A stretch of 64,000 nt of DNA from Pseudomonas sp. R5-89-07 (GTDB lineage Bacteria; Pseudomonadota; Gammaproteobacteria; Pseudomonadales; Pseudomonadaceae), in assembly GCF_003851685.1 (NCBI RefSeq), contig NZ_CP027727.1, positions 3,782,001 through 3,846,000 of the forward strand, written 5' to 3'. Below are positions 7,720-17,658 of this stretch, piece after piece; positions within the stretch are counted from its first letter, which is position 1; every line of letters starts with the position of its first letter. The position numbers and the translations under genes were made by a program. The notes beneath the pieces are model-generated. The model was not told the origin of the DNA. It ran no database searches and worked only from the letters and a program-made list of their open reading frames with translations.

Positions 7720-10700
7720 TCAGATTCGGCGTCGGCGGTTGAGGGCGGGGATGGCGGTTTCGGGTGCTTCCACACGTGGTACGTGCGCCACTGCGCGCGC
7801 CGCCAGTTGTGCCAGTGTCGGCTGGCTGAACAAGGTGCGCGCATCCACTTCCAGCCCGGCCTTGCGCAGGCGTGCCACCAGGTTGACCGCGAGCAGCGAG
7901 TGCCCGCCGAGTTCGAAGAAATGGTCGTGGCGCCCTACCCGTTCCAGCTTGAGTACCTGCGCCCAGATCGTCGCCATCAGGTTTTCCACTTCGCCTTGCG
8001 GGGCTTCGTAGGCGCGGCTCACCACGGCGTCCAGGCCCGGTTCCGGCAGGGCCTTGCGGTCGAGCTTGCCGGCCGGGTTGAGCGGCAATGCGTCGAGTTG
8101 CACGAAGGCGGCCGGCACCATGTATTCGGGTAATTGCTCCAGTACATGGGCGCGCAATGCGTCCAGGCTGGGGGCTGGCTCGCGCAGGGTGAAGTACGCG
8201 ATCAGGCGCTCGTCGCGAATCAGCACCGCCACTTCGCGCAACGCGGGATGGGCGGCCAGGCGCGCTTCGATTTCGCCCAGCTCCAGGCGCACGCCGCGCA
8301 GTTTGACCTGGAAGTCGTTGCGCCCGAGGAATTCCAGGTTGCCGTCCGGCAGGTAACGCACCACATCACCGGTGCGATACAGCCGGTCACCGGCGACGAA
8401 GGGGCTGTCGATGAAGCGTTCGGCGCTCATCTGGGGCAGGCCCAGGTAGCCACGGGCGACGCCCACACCGCCGATGTGCAGTTGGCCGCTGATGCCCATT
8501 GGCACGGGCGCGTCGTGTTCATCCAGCACATACAGGCGGGTGTTGTTGATCGCCCGGCCGATCGGCAGTTGCAGCGCGGGCACGGGCGCGCCCGGTTCCA
8601 GGGTCCATGCGCTGCTGTCCACCGTGGCTTCGGTGGGCCCGTAGACGTTGTGCAACCGCACGCCGGGCAAGCGCGCCTGCACCCCGCGCGCCAGGGCTTC
8701 GGTCAGCTCGCCACCGCCGCACAGTATGTCAGTGAGGCTGGTGCACAGGGCTGACGCATCCAATTCAAGAAACTGTTGCAACATCGCCGGCACGAACTTG
8801 ATCACGCTGATGTGCTGCTCGCGGATCAGCTGGGCCAGGTACGCCGGGTCTCGATGCCCGTCGGGCCGCGCCAGCACCAGGCGCATGCCTTGGGTCAGCG
8901 GCCAGAACAGTTCCCACACCGAACCGTCGAAACTGAACGGCGCGCGTTGCAACAAGGCGCCGCCGGGGGCCTGCGGGCACAACCGCGAGCCCCAGTGCAT
9001 GAGGTTGCCCAGGCCGCGATGTTCGATCATCACGCCCTTGGGGGTGCCGGTGGAGCCGGAGGTGTACATCACGTAGGCCAGGTGATCCACGGTCAAACCC
9101 GGCACCACGGGGTTGTCGCTGGGTGCCTGCTGCCAGGTGCATGGGTCGAAATCGATCACTGGCACCGCCACGTCTCCCACAAGATCACGGGTGGCGGCCT
9201 GTACCAGCAGCGCCACCGGTTGGCTGTCTTGCAGCATGTAGGCCAGGCGCTCGCGGGGGTAGCCTGGGTCGAGCGGCACATAGGCACCGCCTGCCTTGAG
9301 AATCCCCAGCAGGCCCACCACCAGGTCCAACCCGCGCTCGACGCACAGCGCCACCCGCGCATCGGGCTTTACGCCGCGCTCGCGCAGCTGGAAGGCCAAT
9401 TGATTGGCGCGCTGGTTGAGTTCGCGATAGGTCAGTTGCTGCGCACCCGCCTGCACCGCCACGGCATCCGGCCTTTGCTGCGCCTGGGCTTCGAACAGCG
9501 CCTGCACGGTGAGGGTGTCGGGGTAGTCGACCGCGGTGGCGTTAAAGTCCACCAGCAATGCCTGCAACTCGTGGGCGGGCAGCACCGGCACGTCGCGCAG
9601 CGCGGTGGTCGGCGCCTGTTCCAGCGCGTCGACCAGGCCGCCGAGCGCAGTCACGAGGTAGCCCAGCACGCGTTCAGCCCCCACTTTGCGCGGCGCCTTG
9701 GCCTTGAGCCGCAAGCCGCTGGCGATGTCGTCCACGGTGAGCATCAGCGGGTAACTGAGGATGTCCTCGCTGCTGAGCAAGGCGATGCCCGGCACCAGTT
9801 TCAGGTCCGGCTCGGCGCTGGTGTGACGGTAGTTGAGCAGGCTGTTGAACAGCGGCGCGGCGCTGCTGCAGCGTTGGGCCAGCGCCAGGGATGCCTGCTC
9901 ATGCGCAAGCAAGGCACTCAGTTGGGCGTGGGTGTCCGTTACGGCCTCCACCACGCGTTGCCCGGCCAGGCGCAAGCGCAGCGGCAGGGTGTTGATGAAC
10001 ATGCCCAGGGCGCGGTCTGCCCCCTCGCCGGCTTGCAGGCGACCGAGCAACACGGTGCCGAACACCACGTCATCGCGGCTTGCAACGCGGCTGAGCACCT
10101 GCGCCCACGCCAGGTGGAACAGGCTGGCGACGCTGACCCCAGAGGCGCGAGCCTGGGCCCGCAGCCGCTGGTTGAGCGAGTCGTCAACCGCCTGCACGAA
10201 CTCTTCGATTTCGGCCCGGTCTGCCTGGCGTTCCTGCAGACCGAAGGCCAGGGTCGGTGCGTCCACATCCGCCAGGCGCTCACGAAAGAACGCCTCATGC
10301 GCCGCTTGCCGCTGCGGTGAGCGGGTCTGCGCGACCACGTTGCGGTATGGCACAGGCACCGGCAACTGTGCGTGTTGCCCCAGCAGATGGGCGCGGATTT
10401 CATCCACCAGCACGGCGGTCGAGGTGGCGTCGTTGACCAGATGATGGAAGCGCAACCTGGCGACCCAGCGCGAGTGGTGCGGTTCTTCGGCGTAATCCAG
10501 GGCCATCAGCGGCGCGCGGCGCAAGTCCAGCGGCGGGGTGTGTTCATGCAGCGGTTCGACCGGCAACCGCGCTTGGCGCCACACCACTTGCATCGGCTGA
10601 TCAAGGGCATCCCACACCAGGCTGGTGCGCAGGATGTCGTGGCGGTCGATCACCTGTTGCAGGGCCTGGGCAAACGCATCCAACTGCTCGCGGCGCGCAA

Positions 10701-13700
10701 AGCTGAACAGCGCATGCTGCTGGTACGGATCGCGCTCATCGGTGATGTGGTGATAGAGCAAGCCTTCCTGCAACGGCGCCAGCGGGTAGATCTCCTGCAC
10801 GTTGGCGGCGCCACCGGGAATGCCGGCAACGATACGCTGCAGGCTGGGTTCGTCCAGATCGGCCAGGGCCAGCATGTCGGCCGTGATCCGCGTGCAACCG
10901 GCCGGGATGCGATTGGCCGGCACCGCCACTTCGCTGCCGACACTGGCCGCCGCCAGCGCTGCCAGGGTGGGCTGGCCGAACAGCACCTGCACGTCGGCCT
11001 GCAGGCCGGCTTCGCGCATGCGTTGCACCAGCTGCACCGCCAGCAGCGAGTGGCCGCCCAGTTCAAAGAAATGGTCTTGCCGGCCGACCTGTTGTACCTG
11101 CAGCAACTCGGCCCAGATCTGCGCCAAGGTGGTTTCGACACCCTCGTGCGGCGCCTCATAGCGGCGAGTGACGAAGGCCTGCTGGGTGGGTGCCGGCAGC
11201 GCCTTGCGGTCGAGCTTGCCGTTGGCGGTGAGCGGTAACGCATCAAGGCGCACGTAGGCGGCCGGCAGCATGTAATCGGGCAGCGAGGCTTGCAGGTGCG
11301 CGCGGAGGACTTCGATCTGCAGCGAATGATGCTGGATGAACCAGGCGAGCAATTGCCCGTCACGAAACTCCACTACGGCGGTTTTGATCGAGGGATGCGT
11401 CGCCAGGGCCGATTCGATTTCCCCCAGCTCGATCCGCACGCCACGAATTTTCACCTGGTCGTCATTACGCCCCAGGTACTCCAGCGTGCCGTCCGCCCGC
11501 CAGCGCGCCAGGTCTCCGCTGCGGTACATGCGGCCGCCGTTGAACGGGTCGTCGAGAAAACGTTCGGCACTCAGATCAGCGCGATTCAAGTAGCCGCGCG
11601 CCACGCCCTTGCCACCCACATACACCTCCCCCGCTGTGCCAATCGGCACCGGCCGTTGTTGCGCGTCCAGCAGGTACACGCGTGCATTGGCGATGGGCGC
11701 GCCGATGTGCAACGGCTGGCCGACGGCAACGCGCCCGGAGGTGGCGACCACGGTGGCTTCGGTGGGGCCGTAGTTATTGATCACGTCGAACGTCTGCGCC
11801 CGATTGAACCCGCGCAGGCGATCGCCGCCGATCAGCAAGGTGCGCAACGTGGGGTGCGCAAGGCGCTGGCTGAAGGCGTATTCGGCCACGGGCGTGGGCA
11901 GGAAACACACGTCCAGCGGCTGACTGCGCCACCAGTCGAGCAGCGCATCGATATCTTCCGCGCCGTCATGGGCGGGCGGCAGATGCAGGGTCGCGCCCAC
12001 GCACAGCGCAGGCCAGACCTCCCAGGCCATCGCGTCGAAACCAAACCCGGCGATACTCGCGGTGTGGCTGCCCGCGTGCAGGTCGAAGGCCTGGCAATGC
12101 CAGTCCACCAGGTTGGACACGCTGTGGTGTTCGACCATCACGCCCTTGGGCAAGCCCGTGGAGCCGGAGGTGTAGATCACATAAGCGAGGTTGGACGCCG
12201 TCACCGAGGCCTGCGGGTTGCTGTCGCTGCCGGGGTCGCTGGAAGGTTCCAGCACAAGCACCGGCACCTCCAATGCCGGCAGGCGATGCAGTAAGTCGTG
12301 TTGAGTCAGTACCGCCACGGGCGCGCTGTCGTGCAGCAAGTAATTCACGCGTTCGGCGGGGTGCGCCGGGTCTATCGGCACATAGCAAGCGCCGGCCTTG
12401 AGCACCGCCAGCAACCCCGCCAAGGTCTCCAGGCCGCGCCGCGCCAGCACCGCCACGCGGTCATCCGGCTGCAGGCCATGGGCCAACAGTCGATGGGCCA
12501 ACGCATTGGCTTGGCTGTTGAGCTGGGCGTACGTCAACTGCCGCCCCTGGTATACCGCCGCGACGGCCAGCGGTGTGCGCTCGGCTTGCGCCTCGATACG
12601 CCCGTGCAGGGTCTGCGGTGTGGCATTGGGTTGAGCGGTGGCGTTCCATTGCTGCAACCGGGCCCGGTCCCGCGGCGTCAACAAATCAAAGTTGCCCACC
12701 GTGAGCGTGGTGTCGGCCAGGCCCTGCTCCAACAACCCGGTCACGCACTGCGCCAACACCTGCACTTCGCTCTGCTCAAAGTACGCCTGGTTATAGACGC
12801 AATGCAGGCACGCGGTGTCCTGGTAACGGTTGCTGCGCAAGTGGATCGCGATCGGCAGCGGCTCATGGTGGTTGGACACCTTGACCGCCCGGGCCTGCAC
12901 CTGGTCGTAGCGCAGGTCATGGTCGTCCTGCTCGAACGACACCGACAGGTCGAACAACTGGCCGCGGTCCGTACGCCGCAGTCCCAGCTCGCGGTTCATC
13001 TCGCTCAAGGGGAAACGCTGGTGGCGAAAGTCCTGCTTGAGCTGGTCACGCACCCCGCGCACCAACTCGCTGAAACTCATGGCCTCGCTGAACTGCAAAC
13101 GTACCGCGCTGACCTGGGCGAACAAGCCGACCGTGGACCGAAAACGCGCGTTGGAGCGGTTGAGAATCGGCAGCCCCACCACCCACTCATCGCGCTGGCT
13201 GGTACGGGTGAAATACACATACAACGCCGCCAGCAACACATGGAACGCCGACGCCTGGTATCGGTTGGCGACCTGTTCCATACGGTTGAGCAGCGCCACC
13301 GGGAAGTCTTGCACGAAGGTGTTGCTCGCAGCCTTGGCGGTGTGCCTTGGGCTGAGCAGCGGCTCGGGCAACGCCTGGTATTTGGCCAGCCAATAGTCAC
13401 GATCGCGGGCGTAGCGGGCCGATTGCAGGTAGCGCTGGTCGGTGTCGATAAAGTCGACATAAGACGGTGCCAACGCTTGCGTTTGCCCGCCGCGCTGCAG
13501 GGCGGTGTACAGCTGAGCAAGGGATTGCAGCATCTGGCCGAACCCCCAGCCATCGAGGATCAGGTGATGGGCCTGGGTGCCGAGGCGGTAATGATCGTCG
13601 TCGAGCTTGACCAGGAAAAACCGAAACAGTGGCTCGCCGCTCATTGCGTAGGGCCGGGCCATTTGCGCCTGCATCAAGGCCTGGGTAGCGGCCTCGGGGT

Positions 13701-13992
13701 CGGGCAACGCGCAGAAGTCGTATTGCGGCACGTCCACCGTCCATTCGGCGGTGAAGGTTTGCCGGGGCACGCCATTGGCGTCGCTGTGCAGCTGGGTACG
13801 CAATGCATCGTGCCGGGCCACCAGCAGCTCGACCGCGTGCTGGATCGACTCGGGTGCGATGGCGCCGGCCAGATCAACATAGCCGCCGATGTTGTACAGC
13901 GGCGAATCGCCCGCGCGTAGTTGGTCGAGCCAGATGTCCTGTTGTGCGGCGGTGAGGGGGAAGCTGGCCGGCAGACTGGAAAGTTGCGTCAT
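7720..13992 (-). CDS. two-module NRPS, lipopeptide initiation synthetase (viscA/massA type)
   Basis: The 2090-residue protein reads C-A-PCP-C-A-PCP with no thioesterase. C1 (about 1-430) has HHLILDG near 141 and sits at the extreme N-terminus, as in fatty-acyl starter domains. A1 has TSGSTGLPKG near 610 and NYGPTEAT near 742; its pocket residues read D-A-W-F-L-G-N-V-V, the known leucine code. PCP1 has LGGHSLL near 979. C2 carries HHLVNDA instead of HHxxxDG near 1184. A2 (TSGSTG near 1645, YGPTEAT near 1785) reads D-G-W-K-L-G-V-V-D. PCP2 lies near 2032. A two-module Leu-Glu starter beside luxR and a NodT channel is the layout of viscosin-group loci, where later synthetases lie elsewhere. ATG 13992 follows GAGAAGGATC. 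Confidence 0.93.
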   Translation of the reverse strand: MTQLSSLPASFPLTAAQQDIWLDQLRAGDSPLYNIGGYVDLAGAIAPESIQHAVELLVARHDALRTQLHSDANGVPRQTFTAEWTVDVPQYDFCALPDPEAATQALMQAQMARPYAMSGEPLFRFFLVKLDDDHYRLGTQAHHLILDGWGFGQMLQSLAQLYTALQRGGQTQALAPSYVDFIDTDQRYLQSARYARDRDYWLAKYQALPEPLLSPRHTAKAASNTFVQDFPVALLNRMEQVANRYQASAFHVLLAALYVYFTRTSQRDEWVVGLPILNRSNARFRSTVGLFAQVSAVRLQFSEAMSFSELVRGVRDQLKQDFRHQRFPLSEMNRELGLRRTDRGQLFDLSVSFEQDDHDLRYDQVQARAVKVSNHHEPLPIAIHLRSNRYQDTACLHCVYNQAYFEQSEVQVLAQCVTGLLEQGLADTTLTVGNFDLLTPRDRARLQQWNATAQPNATPQTLHGRIEAQAERTPLAVAAVYQGRQLTYAQLNSQANALAHRLLAHGLQPDDRVAVLARRGLETLAGLLAVLKAGACYVPIDPAHPAERVNYLLHDSAPVAVLTQHDLLHRLPALEVPVLVLEPSSDPGSDSNPQASVTASNLAYVIYTSGSTGLPKGVMVEHHSVSNLVDWHCQAFDLHAGSHTASIAGFGFDAMAWEVWPALCVGATLHLPPAHDGAEDIDALLDWWRSQPLDVCFLPTPVAEYAFSQRLAHPTLRTLLIGGDRLRGFNRAQTFDVINNYGPTEATVVATSGRVAVGQPLHIGAPIANARVYLLDAQQRPVPIGTAGEVYVGGKGVARGYLNRADLSAERFLDDPFNGGRMYRSGDLARWRADGTLEYLGRNDDQVKIRGVRIELGEIESALATHPSIKTAVVEFRDGQLLAWFIQHHSLQIEVLRAHLQASLPDYMLPAAYVRLDALPLTANGKLDRKALPAPTQQAFVTRRYEAPHEGVETTLAQIWAELLQVQQVGRQDHFFELGGHSLLAVQLVQRMREAGLQADVQVLFGQPTLAALAAASVGSEVAVPANRIPAGCTRITADMLALADLDEPSLQRIVAGIPGGAANVQEIYPLAPLQEGLLYHHITDERDPYQQHALFSFARREQLDAFAQALQQVIDRHDILRTSLVWDALDQPMQVVWRQARLPVEPLHEHTPPLDLRRAPLMALDYAEEPHHSRWVARLRFHHLVNDATSTAVLVDEIRAHLLGQHAQLPVPVPYRNVVAQTRSPQRQAAHEAFFRERLADVDAPTLAFGLQERQADRAEIEEFVQAVDDSLNQRLRAQARASGVSVASLFHLAWAQVLSRVASRDDVVFGTVLLGRLQAGEGADRALGMFINTLPLRLRLAGQRVVEAVTDTHAQLSALLAHEQASLALAQRCSSAAPLFNSLLNYRHTSAEPDLKLVPGIALLSSEDILSYPLMLTVDDIASGLRLKAKAPRKVGAERVLGYLVTALGGLVDALEQAPTTALRDVPVLPAHELQALLVDFNATAVDYPDTLTVQALFEAQAQQRPDAVAVQAGAQQLTYRELNQRANQLAFQLRERGVKPDARVALCVERGLDLVVGLLGILKAGGAYVPLDPGYPRERLAYMLQDSQPVALLVQAATRDLVGDVAVPVIDFDPCTWQQAPSDNPVVPGLTVDHLAYVMYTSGSTGTPKGVMIEHRGLGNLMHWGSRLCPQAPGGALLQRAPFSFDGSVWELFWPLTQGMRLVLARPDGHRDPAYLAQLIREQHISVIKFVPAMLQQFLELDASALCTSLTDILCGGGELTEALARGVQARLPGVRLHNVYGPTEATVDSSAWTLEPGAPVPALQLPIGRAINNTRLYVLDEHDAPVPMGISGQLHIGGVGVARGYLGLPQMSAERFIDSPFVAGDRLYRTGDVVRYLPDGNLEFLGRNDFQVKLRGVRLELGEIEARLAAHPALREVAVLIRDERLIAYFTLREPAPSLDALRAHVLEQLPEYMVPAAFVQLDALPLNPAGKLDRKALPEPGLDAVVSRAYEAPQGEVENLMATIWAQVLKLERVGRHDHFFELGGHSLLAVNLVARLRKAGLEVDARTLFSQPTLAQLAARAVAHVPRVEAPETAIPALNRRRRI

Positions 13993-14474
13993 AAGATCCT
14001 TCTCATGGGGGTCAGGCACTGGCCGCGCAGGGTCGCCCATTACCACGAATTGCCGGATTTGAGCATGCTGATGGGGTGGCGCCTGACACCCGAAACCCGG
14101 ACATCCAAACGGATTGGGATGGGCATGACTGAGGGTTCACTGCTGAAACGATTAAAGGCTTGTAGGAAATTGGCCACACTCAGCCGACGTTAAATTTGAA
14201 AAATATTTTTAATTTTTAACATTTGCGTTTTTTATCAATGGCTTAGTCTGTGATGAACATTCAGGCATCTCCTTCGTGCAGCGAATTATCCGTAAGAAAC
14301 GTCGAATTAATGACGCGGATTTTATGGCAGCGTATGTCCCTCGTTTCCGCTACATACGTAGGATTAATCGCTATGGCTAAATGAAATCTCGAACGCCGAG
14401 TTACGTTCAAGCAGTACGGAGCGCCCCGAACAGACCGAGGGCACCCGTTGACGGTTTTCGACATCAAGGATGAG
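13993..14474. promoter_or_regulatory. divergent promoter region between NRPS and LuxR regulator
   Basis: A 482-base gene-free gap between divergently transcribed genes. Its centre (about 14190-14245) is strongly AT-rich, with A and T runs in an otherwise GC-rich area, as expected for promoter DNA. The frames that cross it on the plus strand run out of the NRPS gene and have no ribosome site. I could not identify a specific LuxR box. Confidence 0.5.
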
Positions 14475-15275
14475 ATGGCTATGAGTCTGACCCGTAGTAT
14501 TGCCGACACCCAGAGCCCACAGTTCTACGCCGAAATGGGCGAGCTGATTTCAAGCAGCGGCCAGGCACATTTCGCCGCCAACATGCTGCATCTGGTGGAC
14601 AAATGGATACCGATTCATCTGGTGGACCTCAGCGAGTGGAGCCTCGATGAACTGCGTGACAGTGTTCTGGACATCAAGCTGCTTGGCAGCGCCGGCCTGA
14701 ACAATGATCTACCCGCGCCCCAGACCCTGCATTCGCTCAATGACCATCCCCTGCTGCAACAGATGCTGCGCATGCAGGACCCGCTGTTGATCCAGATGAA
14801 AGCCAAGGCCGACAGCGCGCACCCGCGTGGCAGTTCGCACCAGTGCAACCTGGTCTCGCGCCAGGGTCATCGGCGCTGCGTGATTTCGCTCTACCGTCCG
14901 CCTGCCGAACGTGGGTTTTCCCTGGTTGAGCTGTCGTTTCTCAAATGCCTGTCCGACACCTTGCTTCCGCTGATGGAGCGGCATGTGCAGTTGCTGCGCC
15001 AAGCGCCGCACGCCGAGGTGGAACCGGGGCAAAACGTGCTGGAGCAATCGCAATTGCAGCGTGAGTTCTACAAGCGCCTATCGCTGAGCGACATCACGCT
15101 TTCGGCACGCGAGCAGGAAGTCTGCCTGGGCCTGTTGACGGGCGGCACCGTGCCGCAGATCGCGGAAAAACTCAGTGTGAAAAACAGCTCGATTGAGACC
15201 TACCTCAAACGCGCGGCCGCCAAGCTCGGCGTGAGTGGCCGACACGGCCTGGCCAAATGGATGGTGGGCGCCTGA
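14475..15275 (+). CDS. LuxR-family transcriptional regulator of the lipopeptide locus
   Basis: The C-terminal 60 residues form a LuxR helix-turn-helix ([16 protein letters not shown], then [26 protein letters not shown]). The N-terminal 200 residues show no recognisable acyl-homoserine-lactone domain, as in the LuxR regulators that flank Pseudomonas lipopeptide synthetases. It probably activates the divergent NRPS gene and the overlapping channel gene. Starts at 14475 and 14481 share the AAGGA at 14466-14470; TTG at 14448 is less likely. The stop overlaps the next start by one base (TGATG), indicating coupling. Confidence 0.85.
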   Translation: MAMSLTRSIADTQSPQFYAEMGELISSSGQAHFAANMLHLVDKWIPIHLVDLSEWSLDELRDSVLDIKLLGSAGLNNDLPAPQTLHSLNDHPLLQQMLRMQDPLLIQMKAKADSAHPRGSSHQCNLVSRQGHRRCVISLYRPPAERGFSLVELSFLKCLSDTLLPLMERHVQLLRQAPHAEVEPGQNVLEQSQLQREFYKRLSLSDITLSAREQEVCLGLLTGGTVPQIAEKLSVKNSSIETYLKRAAAKLGVSGRHGLAKWMVGA

Positions 15276-16699
15276 TGCACAAACGGATATTCACCGCCGT
15301 TGGCGTGGCCTGGATGCTCGGCGGGTGTTCGCTGATTCCTGAATACCAGCGGCCCGACGCGCCAGTGCCGACGCACTATCCCCAAGACGGGGTTTACCGC
15401 CAGGCGCAGGCCGGCACGCTGCCCCAGACATCTGATTGGCAGCAGGTTTTCCACGACGCAGCCCTGCAGCAGTTGATTGACGCTGCATTGGTCAACAACC
15501 GTGACCTGCGGGTTGCGGCGCTGAATGTGCAGGCGTTCCAGGCGCAGTATCGCATCCAGCGCGCCGACCTGTTCCCGGCGGTGTCCGCCACGGGGGCCGG
15601 CAAACGCCAGAAGTTGCCGGGGGCCGTGACTGGCACCGGCCAGTCGGCGATTACCTCAACCTATTCGGCGACCCTGGGCCTGAGCGCCTATGAACTGGAC
15701 CTGTTCGGCCGCGTGCGCAGCCTCAGCGAACAGGCCATGCTGACTTACCTGAGTACCGAGCAAGCCCGGCGCAGCACACAATTGAGCCTGGTGGCCAACG
15801 TCGCCAACGCCTACCTGACGTGGCGTGCCGACCAGGAGCTGCTGGCCCTGGCCGCGCAGACCCTGGCCGCCAACGACCACAGCTGGCAGCTGACACGCCG
15901 CAGCCAAACCGCAGGCAAGGCCTCGGCCCTGGACGTGGTACAAGCACGCACCGCAGTGGAAAGTACCCGCGCCAGCGTGGCCCGCTACGAGCGCCAGGTG
16001 GCCCAGGACCTCAACAACCTCACCCTGCTGGTCGGCGGCCCGGTGGATGCCGACCTGCCCTCGCGTCCCCTGTCCGACGATCTGCTGGCCCGCGTGCCTG
16101 CGGGGCTACCCTCAGACCTGCTGCAACGGCGCCCGGACATCCTCCAGGCCGAACTCCAGTTGCAGGCGGCCAACGCCAATATCGGCGCGGCCAGGGCGGC
16201 GTTCTTTCCGTCGATCACGCTAACGGCCAACGCCGGCAGCACCAGCACGCAACTCTCGGGGTTGTTCAAGGGTGGCGCGGGCACCTGGACGTTTCAGCCG
16301 CAGATCAACCTGCCGATCTTCAACGCCGGCAGCCTGCGCGCCAGCCTTGACTACGCCAAGCTGCAGAAGGACATCACGGTGGCGCAGTACGAAAAGTCCA
16401 TCCAGACCGCATTTCAGGAAGTCGCCGATGGCCTCGCGGCGCGCCAGACCTTCAACGAGCAGCTGGCCGCACAAAGGGACTTCGTCGCCGCCAACCAGCG
16501 CTATTACGACCTGGCCCAGCACCGCTACCGCAGTGGCGTCGACAGCAACCTGACCTTTCTCGATGCGCAGCGCTCGTTGTTCAGTTCACAGCAGGCGCTG
16601 ATTGTCGATCGACTGGCGCAACTGGTCGCGGAGGTGAATGTGTATACCGCGCTGGGAGGTGCGTGGAGCGAGCCACCGGGTCTGGCGATCACGCGTTAG
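15275..16699 (+). CDS. NodT/OprM-type outer membrane efflux lipoprotein
   Basis: This is a TolC-like outer membrane channel of the NodT lipoprotein class, 474 residues. The signal peptide ends in a lipobox MLGGC with the acylated Cys near residue 18. Two internally repeated OEP regions follow, with the usual [12 protein letters not shown] and [26 protein letters not shown] type motifs. In known lipopeptide clusters such a gene sits next to the first synthetase and is thought to pair with MacAB exporters, which are not in this window. The ATG overlaps the luxR stop. Its own stop codon shares bases with that of the converging gene at 16696. Confidence 0.88.
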   Translation: MHKRIFTAVGVAWMLGGCSLIPEYQRPDAPVPTHYPQDGVYRQAQAGTLPQTSDWQQVFHDAALQQLIDAALVNNRDLRVAALNVQAFQAQYRIQRADLFPAVSATGAGKRQKLPGAVTGTGQSAITSTYSATLGLSAYELDLFGRVRSLSEQAMLTYLSTEQARRSTQLSLVANVANAYLTWRADQELLALAAQTLAANDHSWQLTRRSQTAGKASALDVVQARTAVESTRASVARYERQVAQDLNNLTLLVGGPVDADLPSRPLSDDLLARVPAGLPSDLLQRRPDILQAELQLQAANANIGAARAAFFPSITLTANAGSTSTQLSGLFKGGAGTWTFQPQINLPIFNAGSLRASLDYAKLQKDITVAQYEKSIQTAFQEVADGLAARQTFNEQLAAQRDFVAANQRYYDLAQHRYRSGVDSNLTFLDAQRSLFSSQQALIVDRLAQLVAEVNVYTALGGAWSEPPGLAITR

Positions 16700-17550
16700 A
16701 GCAACTTCAGGCCAATGACGGAATGGCTGTTCCAGTCACGCTTGTCCAGTGGCTGCTTATCCCCGTAATAGTCAATAAAGCCGCCAACGACCGCCATGGA
16801 ATGAAATGCGCTGGCGAGGGTGCCGATGGCTCCGTTGCGCAAGTCCTCGAGCGTTGCGGGGGCAACGAAGTCCTTCAGGCCCAGGCGGCGCAGCGCCTGC
16901 CCCGGATACTCGCCATCATTCAAACTGTGCATCGCAGTGGCGAAACTCTGATTGGCCACGCCGTCGTTGTTTTCCAGATACGCGCGCTTGGCGCTGACTG
17001 CATATAAGAAGTGCGCGTTGACCAGTACATCATTGGGCCGGGCGGCGCCGAAATTTGCACCGGCCCTGGCCTGTTCCAATTCGCCATGCGTGATGTCCAG
17101 TTTGAACCCGTCACGCATGACGACACGATAGCCGGTGTCGGTAGCCTGTACTGACGTGTAAATACCGTGAGGGTTATGACCGAACTTCATCATGGCGGCT
17201 TTAATGGCGGATACCGTTACGCAATTGCCTTCGGTCAACTGATAGAAATCCTGGAAGATATCATTGGGTTTGACGCCCGTATTCTCGCGTGTGCCTTTTA
17301 GAAACTTATCGTGATTATCAACCCGCCGTTCATTCACTGAAGCATTATCGTAAGGCGCAGGTTTTACTTCGACTGCCGGTTTAAACCGCGCGGATAACAG
17401 GGCTAATAAACGCTCCAACTCACCCACCAGGCAACTCAACTGCTCAACTGTTCCGGTGGGTGCAGCCTTAACGGAAGAACCTGGAGAAATAACCGCACCG
17501 CTCGCCTCTAAAAGGCCAGCGACAGCATAATTAACGTTAGACACTAACAT
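16696..17550 (-). CDS. unrecognised protein with papain-like Cys/His motifs
   Basis: I do not recognise this 284-residue family by name. The first 60 residues are Ser/Ala/Thr-rich and lack a Sec signal. In the body, [14 protein letters not shown] places a cysteine at about residue 110 ahead of a helix, and [10 protein letters not shown] places a histidine near 250 on a hydrophobic strand followed by acidic residues. That order and spacing resembles papain-fold (clan CA) cysteine peptidases, but this is only inference. Residues 105-230 align by eye with the neighbour at 17659-18801. Base composition is less GC-rich than the flanks, suggesting transfer. ATG 17550 is chosen over TTG 17556. Confidence 0.65.
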   Translation of the reverse strand: MLVSNVNYAVAGLLEASGAVISPGSSVKAAPTGTVEQLSCLVGELERLLALLSARFKPAVEVKPAPYDNASVNERRVDNHDKFLKGTRENTGVKPNDIFQDFYQLTEGNCVTVSAIKAAMMKFGHNPHGIYTSVQATDTGYRVVMRDGFKLDITHGELEQARAGANFGAARPNDVLVNAHFLYAVSAKRAYLENNDGVANQSFATAMHSLNDGEYPGQALRRLGLKDFVAPATLEDLRNGAIGTLASAFHSMAVVGGFIDYYGDKQPLDKRDWNSHSVIGLKLL

Positions 17551-17571
17551 CTTCAATCACTCATAACGGGC

Positions 17572-17600
17572 AAAAAAAAGGCGCACGAAACTTCAGCGCC
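17572..17600 (-). terminator. Rho-independent terminator after the longer paralogue
   Basis: Read on the minus strand this is GGCGC, an eleven-base loop, GCGCC and then eight T residues. It lies 59 bases after the stop of the gene at 17659-18801 and only 21 bases before the start of the next gene, so the downstream gene would be transcribed only by readthrough or from a promoter overlapping the hairpin. Confidence 0.7.
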
Positions 17601-17658
17601 ATGAACACTGCGGCCGACTGCTTTACTGATAACCAGCCGATTTAATAGGCTGTCTGAC

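Noticed and set aside
8776..10320. Long plus-strand frame opposite the NRPS gene
   Set aside because: It is the GC-driven mirror of the NRPS reading frame, with Gln/His/Arg-rich sequence and no domain.
12298..13920. 540-codon plus-strand frame opposite the NRPS gene
   Set aside because: Antisense shadow; low-complexity composition and no ribosome site.
13921..14193. 90-codon plus-strand ORF at the NRPS 5' end
   Set aside because: It mostly overlaps the NRPS start antisense and its tail lies in promoter sequence; no ribosome site.
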